DNA of 23,566 nucleotides, from the IMG/VR virus record IMGVR_UViG_3300042549_004519, positions 1 to 23,566 of that record; one strand, given 5' to 3'. This document shows, piece after piece, positions 7,630 to 13,808 of the stretch (its first letter is position 1; the number at the start of each line of letters is the position of its first letter). A program made the position numbers and the translations under genes. Below the pieces are notes generated by a model. It had not been told where the DNA came from and searched no databases. It saw only the letters and a program-made list of their open reading frames with translations. This DNA comes from a virus.

Positions 7630-8912
7630 TTTAATTCCTCTAAGGCAATATCTGAAATTGCGCGTTTGTCATGTAGACTTGCAAATATGCGCTCGTCTAC
7701 GGTTTTGTCTGTTAGCAGTACATAGCAATATACGGCGTTCTTTTGACCACTACGGTGCAACCGTCCAATAGTCTGCTCATATCTATCAAGTGACCAAGGA
7801 AGCGACAGGAATACCATTTTACTGCCGCCGAATTGGAGGTTAAGTCCATGCCCTGCTGATTTAGGGTGAACCAGTAGCAATTCAACTCGCCCTGCGTTCC
7901 ACGACGAGATGACGCCTTGCTGGTCGATTGTTCGTGCGTTTGGGTACCGGCGTTTAAGTTCTTCAAGCTCTGCCTGAAAGTTGTACACGATAATCGTATT
8001 GGCGTGTTGGTTTTCTGCCAGTATTTCATCAAGACGGTCAAACTTGTGGCGCGAAAACCATGTGGTAGGGTGTCCTTCAATGTAGGAAAACCCGCTAGCC
8101 ATTTGCTGTAGTTTGTTGACCACCACAGCGGCGTTAACCGCAATGATTTCTTTGTCTTCGTAGTACACCACAAAGTCTTTCTTCATCTCACCGTATTGCT
8201 TCATGTCCATCGCGCATTTGACTGGCACAACGTTAAGCGGAGGCAAAGTATCCATATACTCTTGCGTGTCGATAAGATACGTTGCAGGCTTAATTTCCGC
8301 CATTACGTCACGCAGTGAAGTGGACTTGGCTACCCACTCACCAAAGTCTTTGTTGAGCAGTACAAAATACGTTTGAAGAAAGGCGGTTTTGGATTTTCCG
8401 AGTAGCGCTGCGTCCACTATCTTGCACTGCCCAAACACGTCCTCAAGTCCGTTACTGGTAAACGAACCGGTAAGCCCCCATTTAATCTTGAAGTCTTTGA
8501 TACGCGCAAACAGCGCTTTGAAGCGCTTGCCTGACGGATTCTTCAGAACAGTTAACTCGTCAAACACCACGCCATCAAAGTCAGGCAATGGCGGTAGCGT
8601 TTGAAGGGTATCGTAATTAGTCACAACCACCTGAGATGGCGCGTCAAATGCCGCTAGACGCTGATTTAGTGAGCCAACGGCGATAGATACGGTCAGACTT
8701 GGTGCCCACTTCGCTGGCTCTATTGTCCACACGTCCGTGCAAACACGCTTTGGCGCTATCACTAAGAACCGGCGTACTCTGCCCGTGTCGAGGGCTTCCT
8801 TCATGGCTGTCAATGTTATCGCAGTTTTGCCTGCCCCCACTGGGGCGAGAATCATACCCTTGTCTATTTGGCTCAAAAAGGCAACAGCTTCTATCTGATT
8901 GGGTCTTAGCAT
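7626..8912 (-). CDS. SNF2-like superfamily 2 helicase / ATPase, 428 aa
   Basis: Motif I (Walker A) is APVGAGKT at residues 23-30; motif II is FDEL at 117-120 (a DExx box without the usual AH); motif III is LTGSF; motif VI is QTIGRLHRSGQKN near residue 390. The Q-motif-like start LRPNQIEAVAFL is typical of phage SNF2-type ATPases. It couples ATP hydrolysis to translocation on DNA and is usually encoded with a VRR-NUC nuclease; here that gene is the first of the same - strand operon. AGATGGAAA precedes the ATG. The start overlaps the frame of a small upstream ORF by 7 nt, and the stop overlaps the next gene by ATGA. Length is normal for the phage family. Confidence 0.9.
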   Translation of the reverse strand: MLRPNQIEAVAFLSQIDKGMILAPVGAGKTAITLTAMKEALDTGRVRRFLVIAPKRVCTDVWTIEPAKWAPSLTVSIAVGSLNQRLAAFDAPSQVVVTNYDTLQTLPPLPDFDGVVFDELTVLKNPSGKRFKALFARIKDFKIKWGLTGSFTSNGLEDVFGQCKIVDAALLGKSKTAFLQTYFVLLNKDFGEWVAKSTSLRDVMAEIKPATYLIDTQEYMDTLPPLNVVPVKCAMDMKQYGEMKKDFVVYYEDKEIIAVNAAVVVNKLQQMASGFSYIEGHPTTWFSRHKFDRLDEILAENQHANTIIVYNFQAELEELKRRYPNARTIDQQGVISSWNAGRVELLLVHPKSAGHGLNLQFGGSKMVFLSLPWSLDRYEQTIGRLHRSGQKNAVYCYVLLTDKTVDERIFASLHDKRAISDIALEELK

Positions 8913-9049
8913 TGATAAATTTCCATCTTAAATACGCCGTTTGTGGGTGGTCTGCCATCATTGGGATGGTGCAGCAGGGGGTATAGCATATCCATACCCC
9001 ATTCATCGTTTTGAGCTTTGGCTTCATCTATCCCGCCAAGGCAGCACAA
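8906..9049 (-). CDS. downstream half of a probable frameshifted gene, or separate small ORF
   Basis: Between the end of the 53-residue gene (9024) and the helicase start (8912), the best protein-like frame reads GIDEAKAQNDEWGMDMLYPL, then LLHHPNDGRPPTNGVFKMEI and YQC, ending TAA at 8908-8906, 7 nt inside the helicase gene. It has no good start: the options are TTG at 9049 or ATG at 8995 (29 residues). It lies +1 relative to the preceding gene; dropping one base of the CCC run at 9032-9034 would join the two into one protein of roughly 90 residues reading IVLPWRIDEAKAQNDEWG across the junction. So this is probably the C-terminal part of one gene, through programmed frameshifting or a sequence error. 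Family unknown. Confidence 0.45.
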   Translation of the reverse strand: MCCLGGIDEAKAQNDEWGMDMLYPLLHHPNDGRPPTNGVFKMEIYQC

Positions 9050-9185
9050 TGTCGCTTACCTTCAGGGGGATAAACGGTACCGTATCTAGCCATTTAAGCA
9101 AATTCATGTAGTTTTCCATATCTTCGCCACGAAGGCCTTTAATGGTTGGGTCTTGGTCTACTGGGTAACTTTTAAACGCATACAT
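9024..9185 (-). CDS. small early protein, 53 aa (possibly truncated by frameshift)
   Basis: ATG at 9185 overlaps the DUF3310 stop (TAATG on the - strand) and has GGAG nine bases upstream, so it is preferred over the longer upstream frame. The product begins MYAFKSYPVDQDPTIKGLRG and contains MENYMNLLKWLDTVPFIPLK before VSDIVLPWRDR and TGA. The protein stops abruptly and the next gene-like stretch lies in the +1 frame immediately after it. I do not recognise the family; a small helical protein is likely. See the frameshift finding for the joined version. Confidence 0.55.
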   Translation of the reverse strand: MYAFKSYPVDQDPTIKGLRGEDMENYMNLLKWLDTVPFIPLKVSDIVLPWRDR

Positions 9186-9424
9186 TAGAAATTCTCCAAT
9201 TTGATTAGTCTGTCTAAATACCATCTTGCTTTGCGTAAATCTTCAACACCGCCTTTTTCTCTAAAGCGCCATTGATACTTAAAAACATTACCGCGCAAAT
9301 ACCCACGAAACTCATCTTGCGTAAGCATTGCTTCCATCGCGTCAATGCACTGCATCTTGTCGCCTTGATAATGCGCTGGCGCGTTTACACTATCGCTCTC
9401 ATGTACACTGTCACCTCTTAACAT
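9185..9424 (-). CDS. DUF3310 family protein, 79 aa
   Basis: Residues from VNAPAHYQG onward (then MQCIDAMEAMLTQDEFRGYL, NVFKYQWRFREKGG, DLRKARWYLDRLI) match DUF3310, a small phage family of unknown function sometimes annotated as a nucleotide kinase on weak grounds. The Pro-x-His-Tyr at the start of the domain and the Lys-Tyr-x-x-Arg core are present. ATG at 9424 with GGAG eight bases upstream is a better start than the in-frame TTG at 9439. It overlaps the end of the HNH-like gene and the start of the next gene, fitting a translationally coupled early operon. Confidence 0.8.
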   Translation of the reverse strand: MLRGDSVHESDSVNAPAHYQGDKMQCIDAMEAMLTQDEFRGYLRGNVFKYQWRFREKGGVEDLRKARWYLDRLIKLENF

Positions 9425-10002
9425 AGCGTCATCTCCCAACGTTTAGGCACTAAATAGTGCGTTCTTAGAAATTCCATAAAATGCTCATTACGTCGCCTGC
9501 CCATTGGGCGTTTAGGTTTGCTTCTGGTTTCTTCGTCACGTTGTTTTTTAGCCATCAATTTAGCGCAGTTTGCTTCTAATAAACTTTTACGAAAATACGC
9601 GCGAGAGTATCCATTTTCTATTCGACGAATAAACGGTTCTCCGCGCATGAGCGCAGACACGCTAGGGTAGCGCAAATCGTTTTCGTCGCAAAAGTCAATC
9701 ATGGTCATCTCATCTTCGCCTGCTTTAATAACCTTTATGTTACTAATGCTTAAGTTGCACGGGTTGCCATCTAAATACTCTACTGCGTCAGTATGCTTCG
9801 GATACCATCCATAAGCTAAAAACACGGCAATCTTCCACGCTAAAAAGTAGGAGTGCATACCGCTTTTCTTGACGTTAATGGTGGCGTTTTTGTTTTTCCA
9901 ACTAAGCGCGGCAGGTGTGCTTGCGCCCCCTTTGTAAAAGTGACCTGTTGTGCTGTTGTATCGTATCGCGCTTCTTATAATCTCTAAATCTTTATCTTTC
10001 AT
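9418..10002 (-). CDS. degenerate HNH-like protein, about 194 aa
   Basis: The layout YNSTTGHFYKGG, then INVKKSGMHSYFLAWKIAVF, AYGWYP, AVEYLDGNPCNLSISNIKVI follows the HNH_3 endonuclease pattern seen in many phages. There the core reads IDH-x-x-G-N-x-x-DNR-x-x-NL. Here Asp-His is replaced by Glu-Tyr and DNR by NLS, so the metal-binding and general-base residues appear lost. The C-terminal half is very basic (KPKRPMGRRRNEHF). It may bind DNA without cutting, or act through other residues. ATG at 10002 is chosen; a GTG at 10008 is possible, and neither has a strong ribosome site. It overlaps the genes on both sides. Confidence 0.6.
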   Translation of the reverse strand: MKDKDLEIIRSAIRYNSTTGHFYKGGASTPAALSWKNKNATINVKKSGMHSYFLAWKIAVFLAYGWYPKHTDAVEYLDGNPCNLSISNIKVIKAGEDEMTMIDFCDENDLRYPSVSALMRGEPFIRRIENGYSRAYFRKSLLEANCAKLMAKKQRDEETRSKPKRPMGRRRNEHFMEFLRTHYLVPKRWEMTLC

Positions 10003-10228
10003 TTCCACTTACCACGTCAAAAAATCGTAATCTGTCGTCCATCGTCAAGTTGTTTAGCGCTTTATATAGCTTGCGCGTTTCGCCGTTGTGCTGACGTACC
10101 AAGCGCCGGCATCTAGCACGGAAGCGTTGCTCGTTTAGCTCATTAATAAGTCCGAGCGTAAACACTTCGCTAGTAAATCTGTCTTTTAAGAAAGGGCTAA
10201 GCCCTATAAATATTTGTGAAATGTTCAT
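9992..10228 (-). CDS. small basic early protein, 78 aa
   Basis: ATG at 10228 overlaps the preceding small zinc-finger gene as ATGA. The product (MNISQIFIGLSPFLKDRFTS, later LNEQRFRARCRRLVRQHNGE) is predicted all-helical and basic, ending in DDRLRFFDVVSGNER. A basic helix such as FRARCRRLVRQ suggests nucleic acid binding, but no family is recognised. Its stop lies 11 nt inside the HNH-like gene, so the two are probably translated together. Confidence 0.65.
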   Translation of the reverse strand: MNISQIFIGLSPFLKDRFTSEVFTLGLINELNEQRFRARCRRLVRQHNGETRKLYKALNNLTMDDRLRFFDVVSGNER

Positions 10229-10383
10229 CTTTGGTGCCGTATATCGTTAAAAATGGGTCTTCGTTCTTTGCAGCGGTCACACTCGCGGTATCCAAGGCTA
10301 TTATATATGCGCCAATGGTCATGTTTACAGTCAACCGTTGTTGGCGCAGGCGTCACTGGTGATACGGGTTTTACTAATGACAT
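10225..10383 (-). CDS. small zinc-ribbon-like protein, 52 aa
   Basis: A Pro-rich N-terminus (PVSPVTPAPTTV) leads into a compact metal-binding pattern: C19-x-H21-x-H23, then C35-x2-C38 in GYRECDRCKE. The spacing fits small phage zinc ribbons with a Cys/His pair and a Cys-x2-Cys knuckle. ATG at 10383 lies within the end of the previous micro-gene, and its TGA overlaps the next ATG as ATGA. The protein is short, but the conserved metal pattern and the coupling on both sides support it. Likely role: binding nucleic acid or a host protein. Function unproven. Confidence 0.6.
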   Translation of the reverse strand: MSLVKPVSPVTPAPTTVDCKHDHWRIYNSLGYRECDRCKERRPIFNDIRHQR

Positions 10384-10451
10384 AGCCAAATTCCTGTTAA
10401 AAATAGTATCCCGATATAAAACATTAGCGCTGCAACGTCATCGATTTGCAT
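10374..10451 (-). CDS. candidate 25-residue membrane micro-protein
   Basis: ATG at 10451 overlaps the preceding stop as TAATG. The product starts MQIDDVAALMFYIGILFLTG and ends IWLCH; nearly the whole protein is one predicted membrane helix. It fills a gap between two better-supported genes and its end overlaps the next start. Very short, so it could be a leader peptide that only couples translation; moderate to low confidence. Confidence 0.4.
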   Translation of the reverse strand: MQIDDVAALMFYIGILFLTGIWLCH

Positions 10452-10585
10452 TACCCTTCCTCCAGTGCGCGAAGCATTAGTTTTAACTGCTCTATTTCTT
10501 TAAGGAGTTGAAGTTTAATTTTATTCAGCTCCTTTTTGTTCTTTCGCGCCATTTCTAAGCGCTTGAAGCATTCGTCTTTTGTCAT
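10451..10585 (-). CDS. small coiled-coil protein, 44 aa
   Basis: ATG at 10585 overlaps the stop of the upstream membrane protein as ATGA. The product is almost entirely a charged helix (MTKDECFKRLEMARKNKKEL, then NKIKLQLLKEIEQLKLMLRA) with heptad-like Leu/Ile spacing, so it probably forms a coiled coil. It ends LEEG with TAA that overlaps the next ATG (TAATG). No family recognised. The helix-only composition and coupling on both sides favour a real micro-gene. Confidence 0.55.
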   Translation of the reverse strand: MTKDECFKRLEMARKNKKELNKIKLQLLKEIEQLKLMLRALEEG

Positions 10586-10782
10586 TTTGACACCATGTTG
10601 CCTTGTACATCGCGCGTCATTTCATAAACGCCATACACTTTGCCGTCTCGTAACATAAACTCTCCAATATTTGTTTTGATGATTTCATGGTAGTGTCTGT
10701 GTGTTGCGTAAATTGTTAACGTTGACGCAATAGCGCCAATTAAGAACGCGCCGACTGCAATCCAAAGTAGTTCATCTTTCAT
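10582..10782 (-). CDS. small inner-membrane protein, 66 aa
   Basis: Residues about 5-26 (LLWIAVGAFLIGAIASTLTIY) form one membrane helix after a short acidic N-terminus (MKDE), followed by a hydrophilic C-terminal part (THRHYHEIIKTN onward) ending QGNMVSK. Single-pass early phage proteins of this kind often modify host membrane functions or exclude other phages; nothing specific can be claimed. Both ends overlap neighbours by ATGA. Confidence 0.6.
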   Translation of the reverse strand: MKDELLWIAVGAFLIGAIASTLTIYATHRHYHEIIKTNIGEFMLRDGKVYGVYEMTRDVQGNMVSK

Positions 10783-10976
10783 TTTTTCTTTCCTTTAATT
10801 AGCGCTTTGATTTCATCTAAATCGGTAACGCGCCACAAGAATGATGGTGCGCCTGCTTCGGAGAATCGTTTACTGCCGATTGGAAATACACCTGACCGGC
10901 GAATATGGTAATCCATGCCAGAGCGACTGATTTTATATTGCTCACAGTATTTTTTTATCGTTGTTTCAGTCACCAT
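10779..10976 (-). CDS. small helix-turn-helix-like DNA-binding protein, 65 aa
   Basis: The sequence TIKKYCEQYKISRSGMDYHI followed by RRSGVFPIGSKRF and LWRVTDLDEIKALIK resembles excisionase/MerR-type winged helix-turn-helix proteins: a short helix, a turn, a recognition helix with Arg/His, a wing with a Pro-x-Gly turn and a final helix starting at an Asp-Leu-Asp. It could regulate the adjacent early promoters or assist replication. The ATG has GGAG only three bases upstream; the GTG one codon later would have better spacing. It overlaps its upstream neighbour by 11 nt and its downstream neighbour by ATGA. Confidence 0.55.
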   Translation of the reverse strand: MVTETTIKKYCEQYKISRSGMDYHIRRSGVFPIGSKRFSEAGAPSFLWRVTDLDEIKALIKGKKK

Positions 10977-11277
10977 CTACTCCAATGCCGTGCGTTTTTT
11001 CAGCAAATAGAACGCCCCTTATAAAAGCAGCACATTCCATAGGATTTTCAGGCAAGTTATCCCAAATCGCATCTTCACTCAAAGGCTTACGATTTAAATC
11101 ACGCTCTGCCGCTGCATACCCCCGTTGATACATTTCGCGTGCCGTCTGCGGTGGTTGTTTTTCGTTCCATTCAATCAATTTTTTTATAAAACATTCTTCG
11201 TGCGGTTCGGTGCATTCGCCAATGTCATCATGAAAATTTTGTATTTCTTCAAGTTGTTTTTCAGTTAATAAGCTCAT
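10966..11277 (-). CDS. early hypothetical protein, 103 aa
   Basis: ATG at 11277 has GGAG nine bases upstream and overlaps the previous stop as ATGA. The product is acidic and helical (MSLLTEKQLEEIQNFHDDIG, ECTEPHEECFIKKLIEWNEK, REMYQRGYAAAERDLNRK) and ends with FIRGVLFAEKTHGIGVDGD. Two Cys and several His in CTEPHEEC might bind a metal, but the spacing is not a known finger. Not recognised as any family. Good composition, a clear ribosome site and coupling make it a confident gene of unknown function. Confidence 0.65.
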   Translation of the reverse strand: MSLLTEKQLEEIQNFHDDIGECTEPHEECFIKKLIEWNEKQPPQTAREMYQRGYAAAERDLNRKPLSEDAIWDNLPENPMECAAFIRGVLFAEKTHGIGVDGD

Positions 11278-11522
11278 TCTACTACTCCAGTTGCGCTGTC
11301 ATTGCAGACAGCCATAATCACCCGTGCTGGGCGTTTTGACATCTGGTAAGCACCAACAGCAAGATTCCATTCTTCTTTGGCGTTAGCGCATGCTTGGCGC
11401 GTGTCATAAGGTATTACACTTGTAGTGTACGCAATCGTTTCGTGCGTAGTCGTTTTGCCGCGTTTGTCAATATTAGTATCGACGGTTAAGAACGACAATG
11501 TTAAAACTAACGATGCGCTCAT
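11274..11522 (-). CDS. small protein with hydrophobic N-terminus, possibly exported, 82 aa
   Basis: GGAGAATATC precedes the ATG at 11522. The first 12 residues (MSASLVLTLSFL) are hydrophobic, but there is no basic n-region, so a signal peptide is uncertain. The rest (THETIAYTTSVIPYDTRQAC, later VIMAVCNDSATGVVE) is polar with two Cys that could form a disulphide if exported. Such small exported early proteins exist in phages, but no family is recognised. ATGA overlaps on both sides. Confidence 0.55.
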   Translation of the reverse strand: MSASLVLTLSFLTVDTNIDKRGKTTTHETIAYTTSVIPYDTRQACANAKEEWNLAVGAYQMSKRPARVIMAVCNDSATGVVE

Positions 11523-11713
11523 GATATTCTCCAGCTATTTAAATAGTTTTGTATTGCTTGACGTTCGCGTTCTTGATATGCGTTGTATGCAATCATTACA
11601 GCGTTTGGCTCTTTTGAGCCGTCATCGCCGCCTATTACATGAGAAACACCTTTTAAGTCTTTTGGTAAATTTTGACTTAGCCCGTTTTGGTAATGTGGAA
11701 GTTGATTTTTCAT
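11519..11713 (-). CDS. small hydrophilic early protein, 64 aa
   Basis: AGGTGA lies five bases upstream of the ATG at 11713, inside the end of the preceding gene, and the two overlap as ATGA. The product (MKNQLPHYQNGLSQNLPKDL, then GVSHVIGGDDGSKEPNAVMI) has a flexible N-terminus and a C-terminal helix (AYNAYQERERQAIQNYLNSW). No family recognised. Composition is protein-like and the gene fits the chain exactly. Confidence 0.6.
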   Translation of the reverse strand: MKNQLPHYQNGLSQNLPKDLKGVSHVIGGDDGSKEPNAVMIAYNAYQERERQAIQNYLNSWRIS

Positions 11714-11856
11714 CTCATCACCTGTTTCATGATTTTACGAAGACGTGTAATTTCAGTTAGCGCTGACAAATGTAAACGCGCCATTATTAAGAAGCAAAAC
11801 AGCATAATAAAGTATGCCAAATTGCTTTCATCAAGGTATTGTAAAAATTCAATCAT
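11710..11856 (-). CDS. small membrane protein, 48 aa
   Basis: ATG at 11856 is chosen over upstream in-frame starts because GGAGAGAG lies just ahead of it and because the longer version would overlap most of the VRR-NUC gene. The product MIEFLQYLDESNLAYF continues into a membrane helix (IMLFCFLIMARLHLSAL) and a basic end (RLRKIMKQVMR). Topology: short acidic N-terminus, one helix, cytoplasmic basic tail. Function unknown. It overlaps VRR-NUC by 8 nt. Confidence 0.55.
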   Translation of the reverse strand: MIEFLQYLDESNLAYFIMLFCFLIMARLHLSALTEITRLRKIMKQVMR

Positions 11857-12124
11857 TATTCTCTCTCCAGTTGTTAATATCTTCTTTGCTCCAAAGACAA
11901 GCGTACTTTTGATTAAGTTTGCCCATGTCTGATGCAAAAATTTTTTGCAGTGCTGACAGCTTGCCATCTGCGGTTTTAAGCTCAATAAACCATGTACTGC
12001 CATTAGGTAAACACACGATTCTATCTGCCACTCCCCGACAAGCAGGGGAGGTGAACTTATACGATTTGCCGTCCATTTCTTTGACGACTTTTACTAAATA
12101 TTTTTCGATGTCTTTTTCTAACAT
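11849..12124 (-). CDS. VRR-NUC domain nuclease, 91 aa
   Basis: The domain pattern is clear: N-terminal helix EKDIEKYLVKVVKEMDGKSY, then RGVADRIVCLPNGSTWFIEL with the D-(X)n-E-x-K catalytic signature (Asp in VADRI; Glu and Lys in IELK), followed by LSALQ. The family usually has GxPDR; here it is GVADR. VRR-NUC proteins are small PD-(D/E)XK-like nucleases, often paired with SNF2 helicases in phages, as here at the far end of the same operon; they are thought to process branched DNA. No Shine-Dalgarno is visible ahead of the ATG at 12124 and the inferred transcription start falls at or next to it, so the message may be leaderless. First gene of the leftward operon. Confidence 0.88.
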   Translation of the reverse strand: MLEKDIEKYLVKVVKEMDGKSYKFTSPACRGVADRIVCLPNGSTWFIELKTADGKLSALQKIFASDMGKLNQKYACLWSKEDINNWRENND

Positions 12125-12130
12125 GGCTAA

Positions 12131-12159
12131 AGTTTATCATTGCAAACTTTTCTTTGCAA
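12131..12159 (-). promoter_or_regulatory. leftward early promoter (candidate)
   Basis: On the - strand TTGCAA (12159-12154) is followed after 17 bases by TAAACT (12136-12131), with a TG one base before it (extended -10). Start would fall near 12124-12125, at the VRR-NUC ATG. Strength is moderate (4 of 6 matches in each box). Its -35 lies inside one of the two direct repeats described separately. Confidence 0.5.
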
Positions 12160-12165
12160 ACTTTT
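12140..12165. repeat. 12-bp direct repeat, 14-bp period, between divergent promoters
   Basis: TTGCAAACTTTT occurs at 12140-12151 and 12154-12165. The copies are 14 bp apart and cover the spacer of both divergent promoters. This is the expected place for an operator of a phage regulator that would control both early directions at once. Confidence 0.6.
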
Positions 12166-12167
12166 TT

Positions 12168-12176
12168 TGATATACT
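12168..12176 (+). promoter_or_regulatory. rightward early promoter with extended -10 (candidate)
   Basis: TGATATACT gives a TG-n-TATACT extended -10 element; the -35 region (about 12148-12153) is not close to consensus. Start would be near 12183, giving a leader of about 25 nt before the first rightward gene at 12208, which has AGAGG as ribosome site. Confidence 0.5.
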
Positions 12177-12207
12177 GCAACCTCACTAAACAATTAGAGG
12201 CTAAACT

Positions 12208-12369
12208 ATGAGAGTACGCCAAAGAGGATTCAATCGATACGATGTGAAATGGCGCAGTTTTAAATACGCGATGTTTACTAGAGAGATGACTATGACGCAT
12301 TTATTTAGAAAAGAACGCCCTTATAAAGTCCATGCGGTGCTAAAAAGAATAGGAGCAATCCGATGGTAA
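12208..12369 (+). CDS. small basic protein opening the rightward operon, 53 aa
   Basis: AGAGG lies seven bases upstream of the ATG. The product is very basic (MRVRQRGFNRYDVKWRSFKY, then MTHLFRKERPYKVHAVLKRI) and resembles small nucleic acid-binding or transcription-related phage proteins, but no family is recognised. Its stop overlaps the next gene by 7 nt (next ATG at 12363). First gene after the divergent promoter region, so it should be among the earliest products made; a regulatory role is possible. Confidence 0.6.
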   Translation: MRVRQRGFNRYDVKWRSFKYAMFTREMTMTHLFRKERPYKVHAVLKRIGAIRW

Positions 12370-12536
12370 ATGATTTGTACGAAGAAGAAATAAGTAAAGT
12401 GATTGCTCAACGTAATGAACTTGTTGCGCTGCTTGAAAGAGTTTTATTTGCTTGGTCAATGGGTAGACCACTATTAGAAGAAAAGGATTTGTATATGAAT
12501 GCCCATTATTATTTAAAAGGATTGAAAGATGAATAA
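12363..12536 (+). CDS. small helical protein, 57 aa
   Basis: AGGAG with seven-base spacing precedes the ATG, inside the end of the previous gene. The product MVNDLYEEEISKVIAQRNEL followed by LLERVLFAWSMGRPLLEEKD has a coiled-coil-like first half and a short aromatic end (MNAHYYLKGLKDE). Unknown function. Coupled to both neighbours by overlaps. Confidence 0.6.
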   Translation: MVNDLYEEEISKVIAQRNELVALLERVLFAWSMGRPLLEEKDLYMNAHYYLKGLKDE

Positions 12537-12681
12537 AGAACAAGCACTCCGCATTCTAAAATTGCTTTCCGGTTTAGAGATGTATGTTTTTATGCAAACC
12601 GATGTACCCGACCACCACAGTGATGAGCTGATTAAAATTATTGACGACTTATCTGACTATGTTTTGGAGAAAGACAAATGA
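12529..12681 (+). CDS. small acidic helical protein, 50 aa
   Basis: AAGGA lies upstream of the ATG at 12529 and the stop overlaps the DUF2800 gene start as ATGA. The product (MNKEQALRILKLLSGLEMYV, then MQTDVPDHHSDELIKIIDDL) is helical and acidic with no recognised domain. The context suggests that it is translated together with the nuclease. Confidence 0.6.
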   Translation: MNKEQALRILKLLSGLEMYVFMQTDVPDHHSDELIKIIDDLSDYVLEKDK

Positions 12682-13796
12682 GCCATTCAAGTATTGCTGG
12701 CGGTAGCACCGCCAAACGAGTTATCGCGTGTCCTGCCAGTGTTAATCTGGTGCAACAAATGCCACCTAAGCCATCGTCATCATATGCCGATGAAGGGACG
12801 CTTTGCCACCTTGCAATGGAAAAGTTACTCACTGAGGATAACTTTAACATTTACAGTTTGTCGTATGCGGGCATTGATATGACAACTGAGTTGGCAAAAG
12901 AAAAGATTGAACCGGCGCTGGCGGCGCTTGATGAAATTGACCCTTCTAAATCGATGGAGTTTACCGTTGAAGCTAACGTAAGCTACGGTGATTTCTTGCC
13001 TGACGTGTTTGGTAGCGTTGACCTTATTGGCAGATTAGGCGACCGCGCTGTTATCCTAGATTGGAAGTTTGGCAGTGGCGTCAGCGTGGAAGTGGAAGAA
13101 AACGAGCAGCTCATGTTTTACGCCGGCGCAGCAATGCGCACAAAAGGACTAGAATGGGTGTTTGATGGCGCGGCGGCTATTGAACTTGTGATTGTTCAGC
13201 CTCCGTCTGTTAAGCGCTGGAAAACCACCGCTAAACGCATTCGTGAGTTTGAGAAAACGCTCAAGAAAGCTATCGATTTGTCTGAAACACCTGATGCACC
13301 GTTAGCCAGTGGCAAACACTGCAAGTGGTGCGCGGCTAAACCAACTTGCCCGTTAATGACAGGTGAGGTAGATAGGGCGCTGAAAGCAACGCTAGATAAT
13401 ATTGATGCAGAATCTATTGCAAACTATTTACAACAATCTGAGATTCTGGAACAATGGATTACCGATTTGAGAGCGCTTGCGTTTCAAATGCTCGAAGCGG
13501 GTAAACCCGTCCCAAACTACAAACTTGTTGCAAAGCGTGGGACAAGAAAATGGACTAATGAGGCGCAAGCAGTTGAATCGCTTTTGGCTCTTGGTCTGAC
13601 AAATGATGACATCTACGATTCCAAATTGGTTTCGCCGGCGCAAGCGGAGAAAAAATTAAAAGCTCTGAAACTGCCCATGCCGGATGATGTTGTCGCAGTG
13701 GTATCTTCTGGCAGTACGATGGCGCACGAATCTGACCCGCGCCCTACTGTCTTACTAATCGGGCAACAATTAACAAACGCCCTCAATAAACTTTAA
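12678..13796 (+). CDS. DUF2800 family Cas4/RecB-like nuclease, 372 aa
   Basis: The protein belongs to the PD-(D/E)XK group. D115 in GSVDLIG and D128-W-K130 in VILDWKFG form the metal-binding signature. Four cysteines, C18 in ACPAS and C215, C218, C224 in HCKWCAAKPTCP, are placed as in the iron-sulphur cluster of Cas4 and AddB nucleases. It probably processes DNA ends in replication or recombination. It overlaps the preceding micro-gene by ATGA and is followed by the probable ssDNA-binding protein, an order common in phages that carry the DUF2800-PolA module. The C-terminal third (from about residue 270) has a KRGTRKW segment likely to contact DNA. Confidence 0.85.
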   Translation: MSHSSIAGGSTAKRVIACPASVNLVQQMPPKPSSSYADEGTLCHLAMEKLLTEDNFNIYSLSYAGIDMTTELAKEKIEPALAALDEIDPSKSMEFTVEANVSYGDFLPDVFGSVDLIGRLGDRAVILDWKFGSGVSVEVEENEQLMFYAGAAMRTKGLEWVFDGAAAIELVIVQPPSVKRWKTTAKRIREFEKTLKKAIDLSETPDAPLASGKHCKWCAAKPTCPLMTGEVDRALKATLDNIDAESIANYLQQSEILEQWITDLRALAFQMLEAGKPVPNYKLVAKRGTRKWTNEAQAVESLLALGLTNDDIYDSKLVSPAQAEKKLKALKLPMPDDVVAVVSSGSTMAHESDPRPTVLLIGQQLTNALNKL

Positions 13797-13808
13797 AGGT
13801 AATCTAAA

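Noticed and set aside
8644-9027. 127-residue - strand frame starting with an ATGA overlap at 9027
   Set aside because: Most of it is a shadow of the helicase N-terminus in another frame with poor composition; the +1-frame continuation ending at 8906 looks more like protein.
9425-9439. TTG start extending the DUF3310 protein by five residues
   Set aside because: The downstream ATG at 9424 has a well-placed GGAG and the extra residues lie outside the domain.
10253-10480. 75-residue + strand frame inside the early region
   Set aside because: It runs antisense to three overlapping - strand micro-genes with clear coupling and has no ribosome site.
12340-12543. 67-residue - strand frame opposite the small rightward genes
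   Set aside because: Antisense shadow; the + strand genes have ribosome sites and coupled overlaps.
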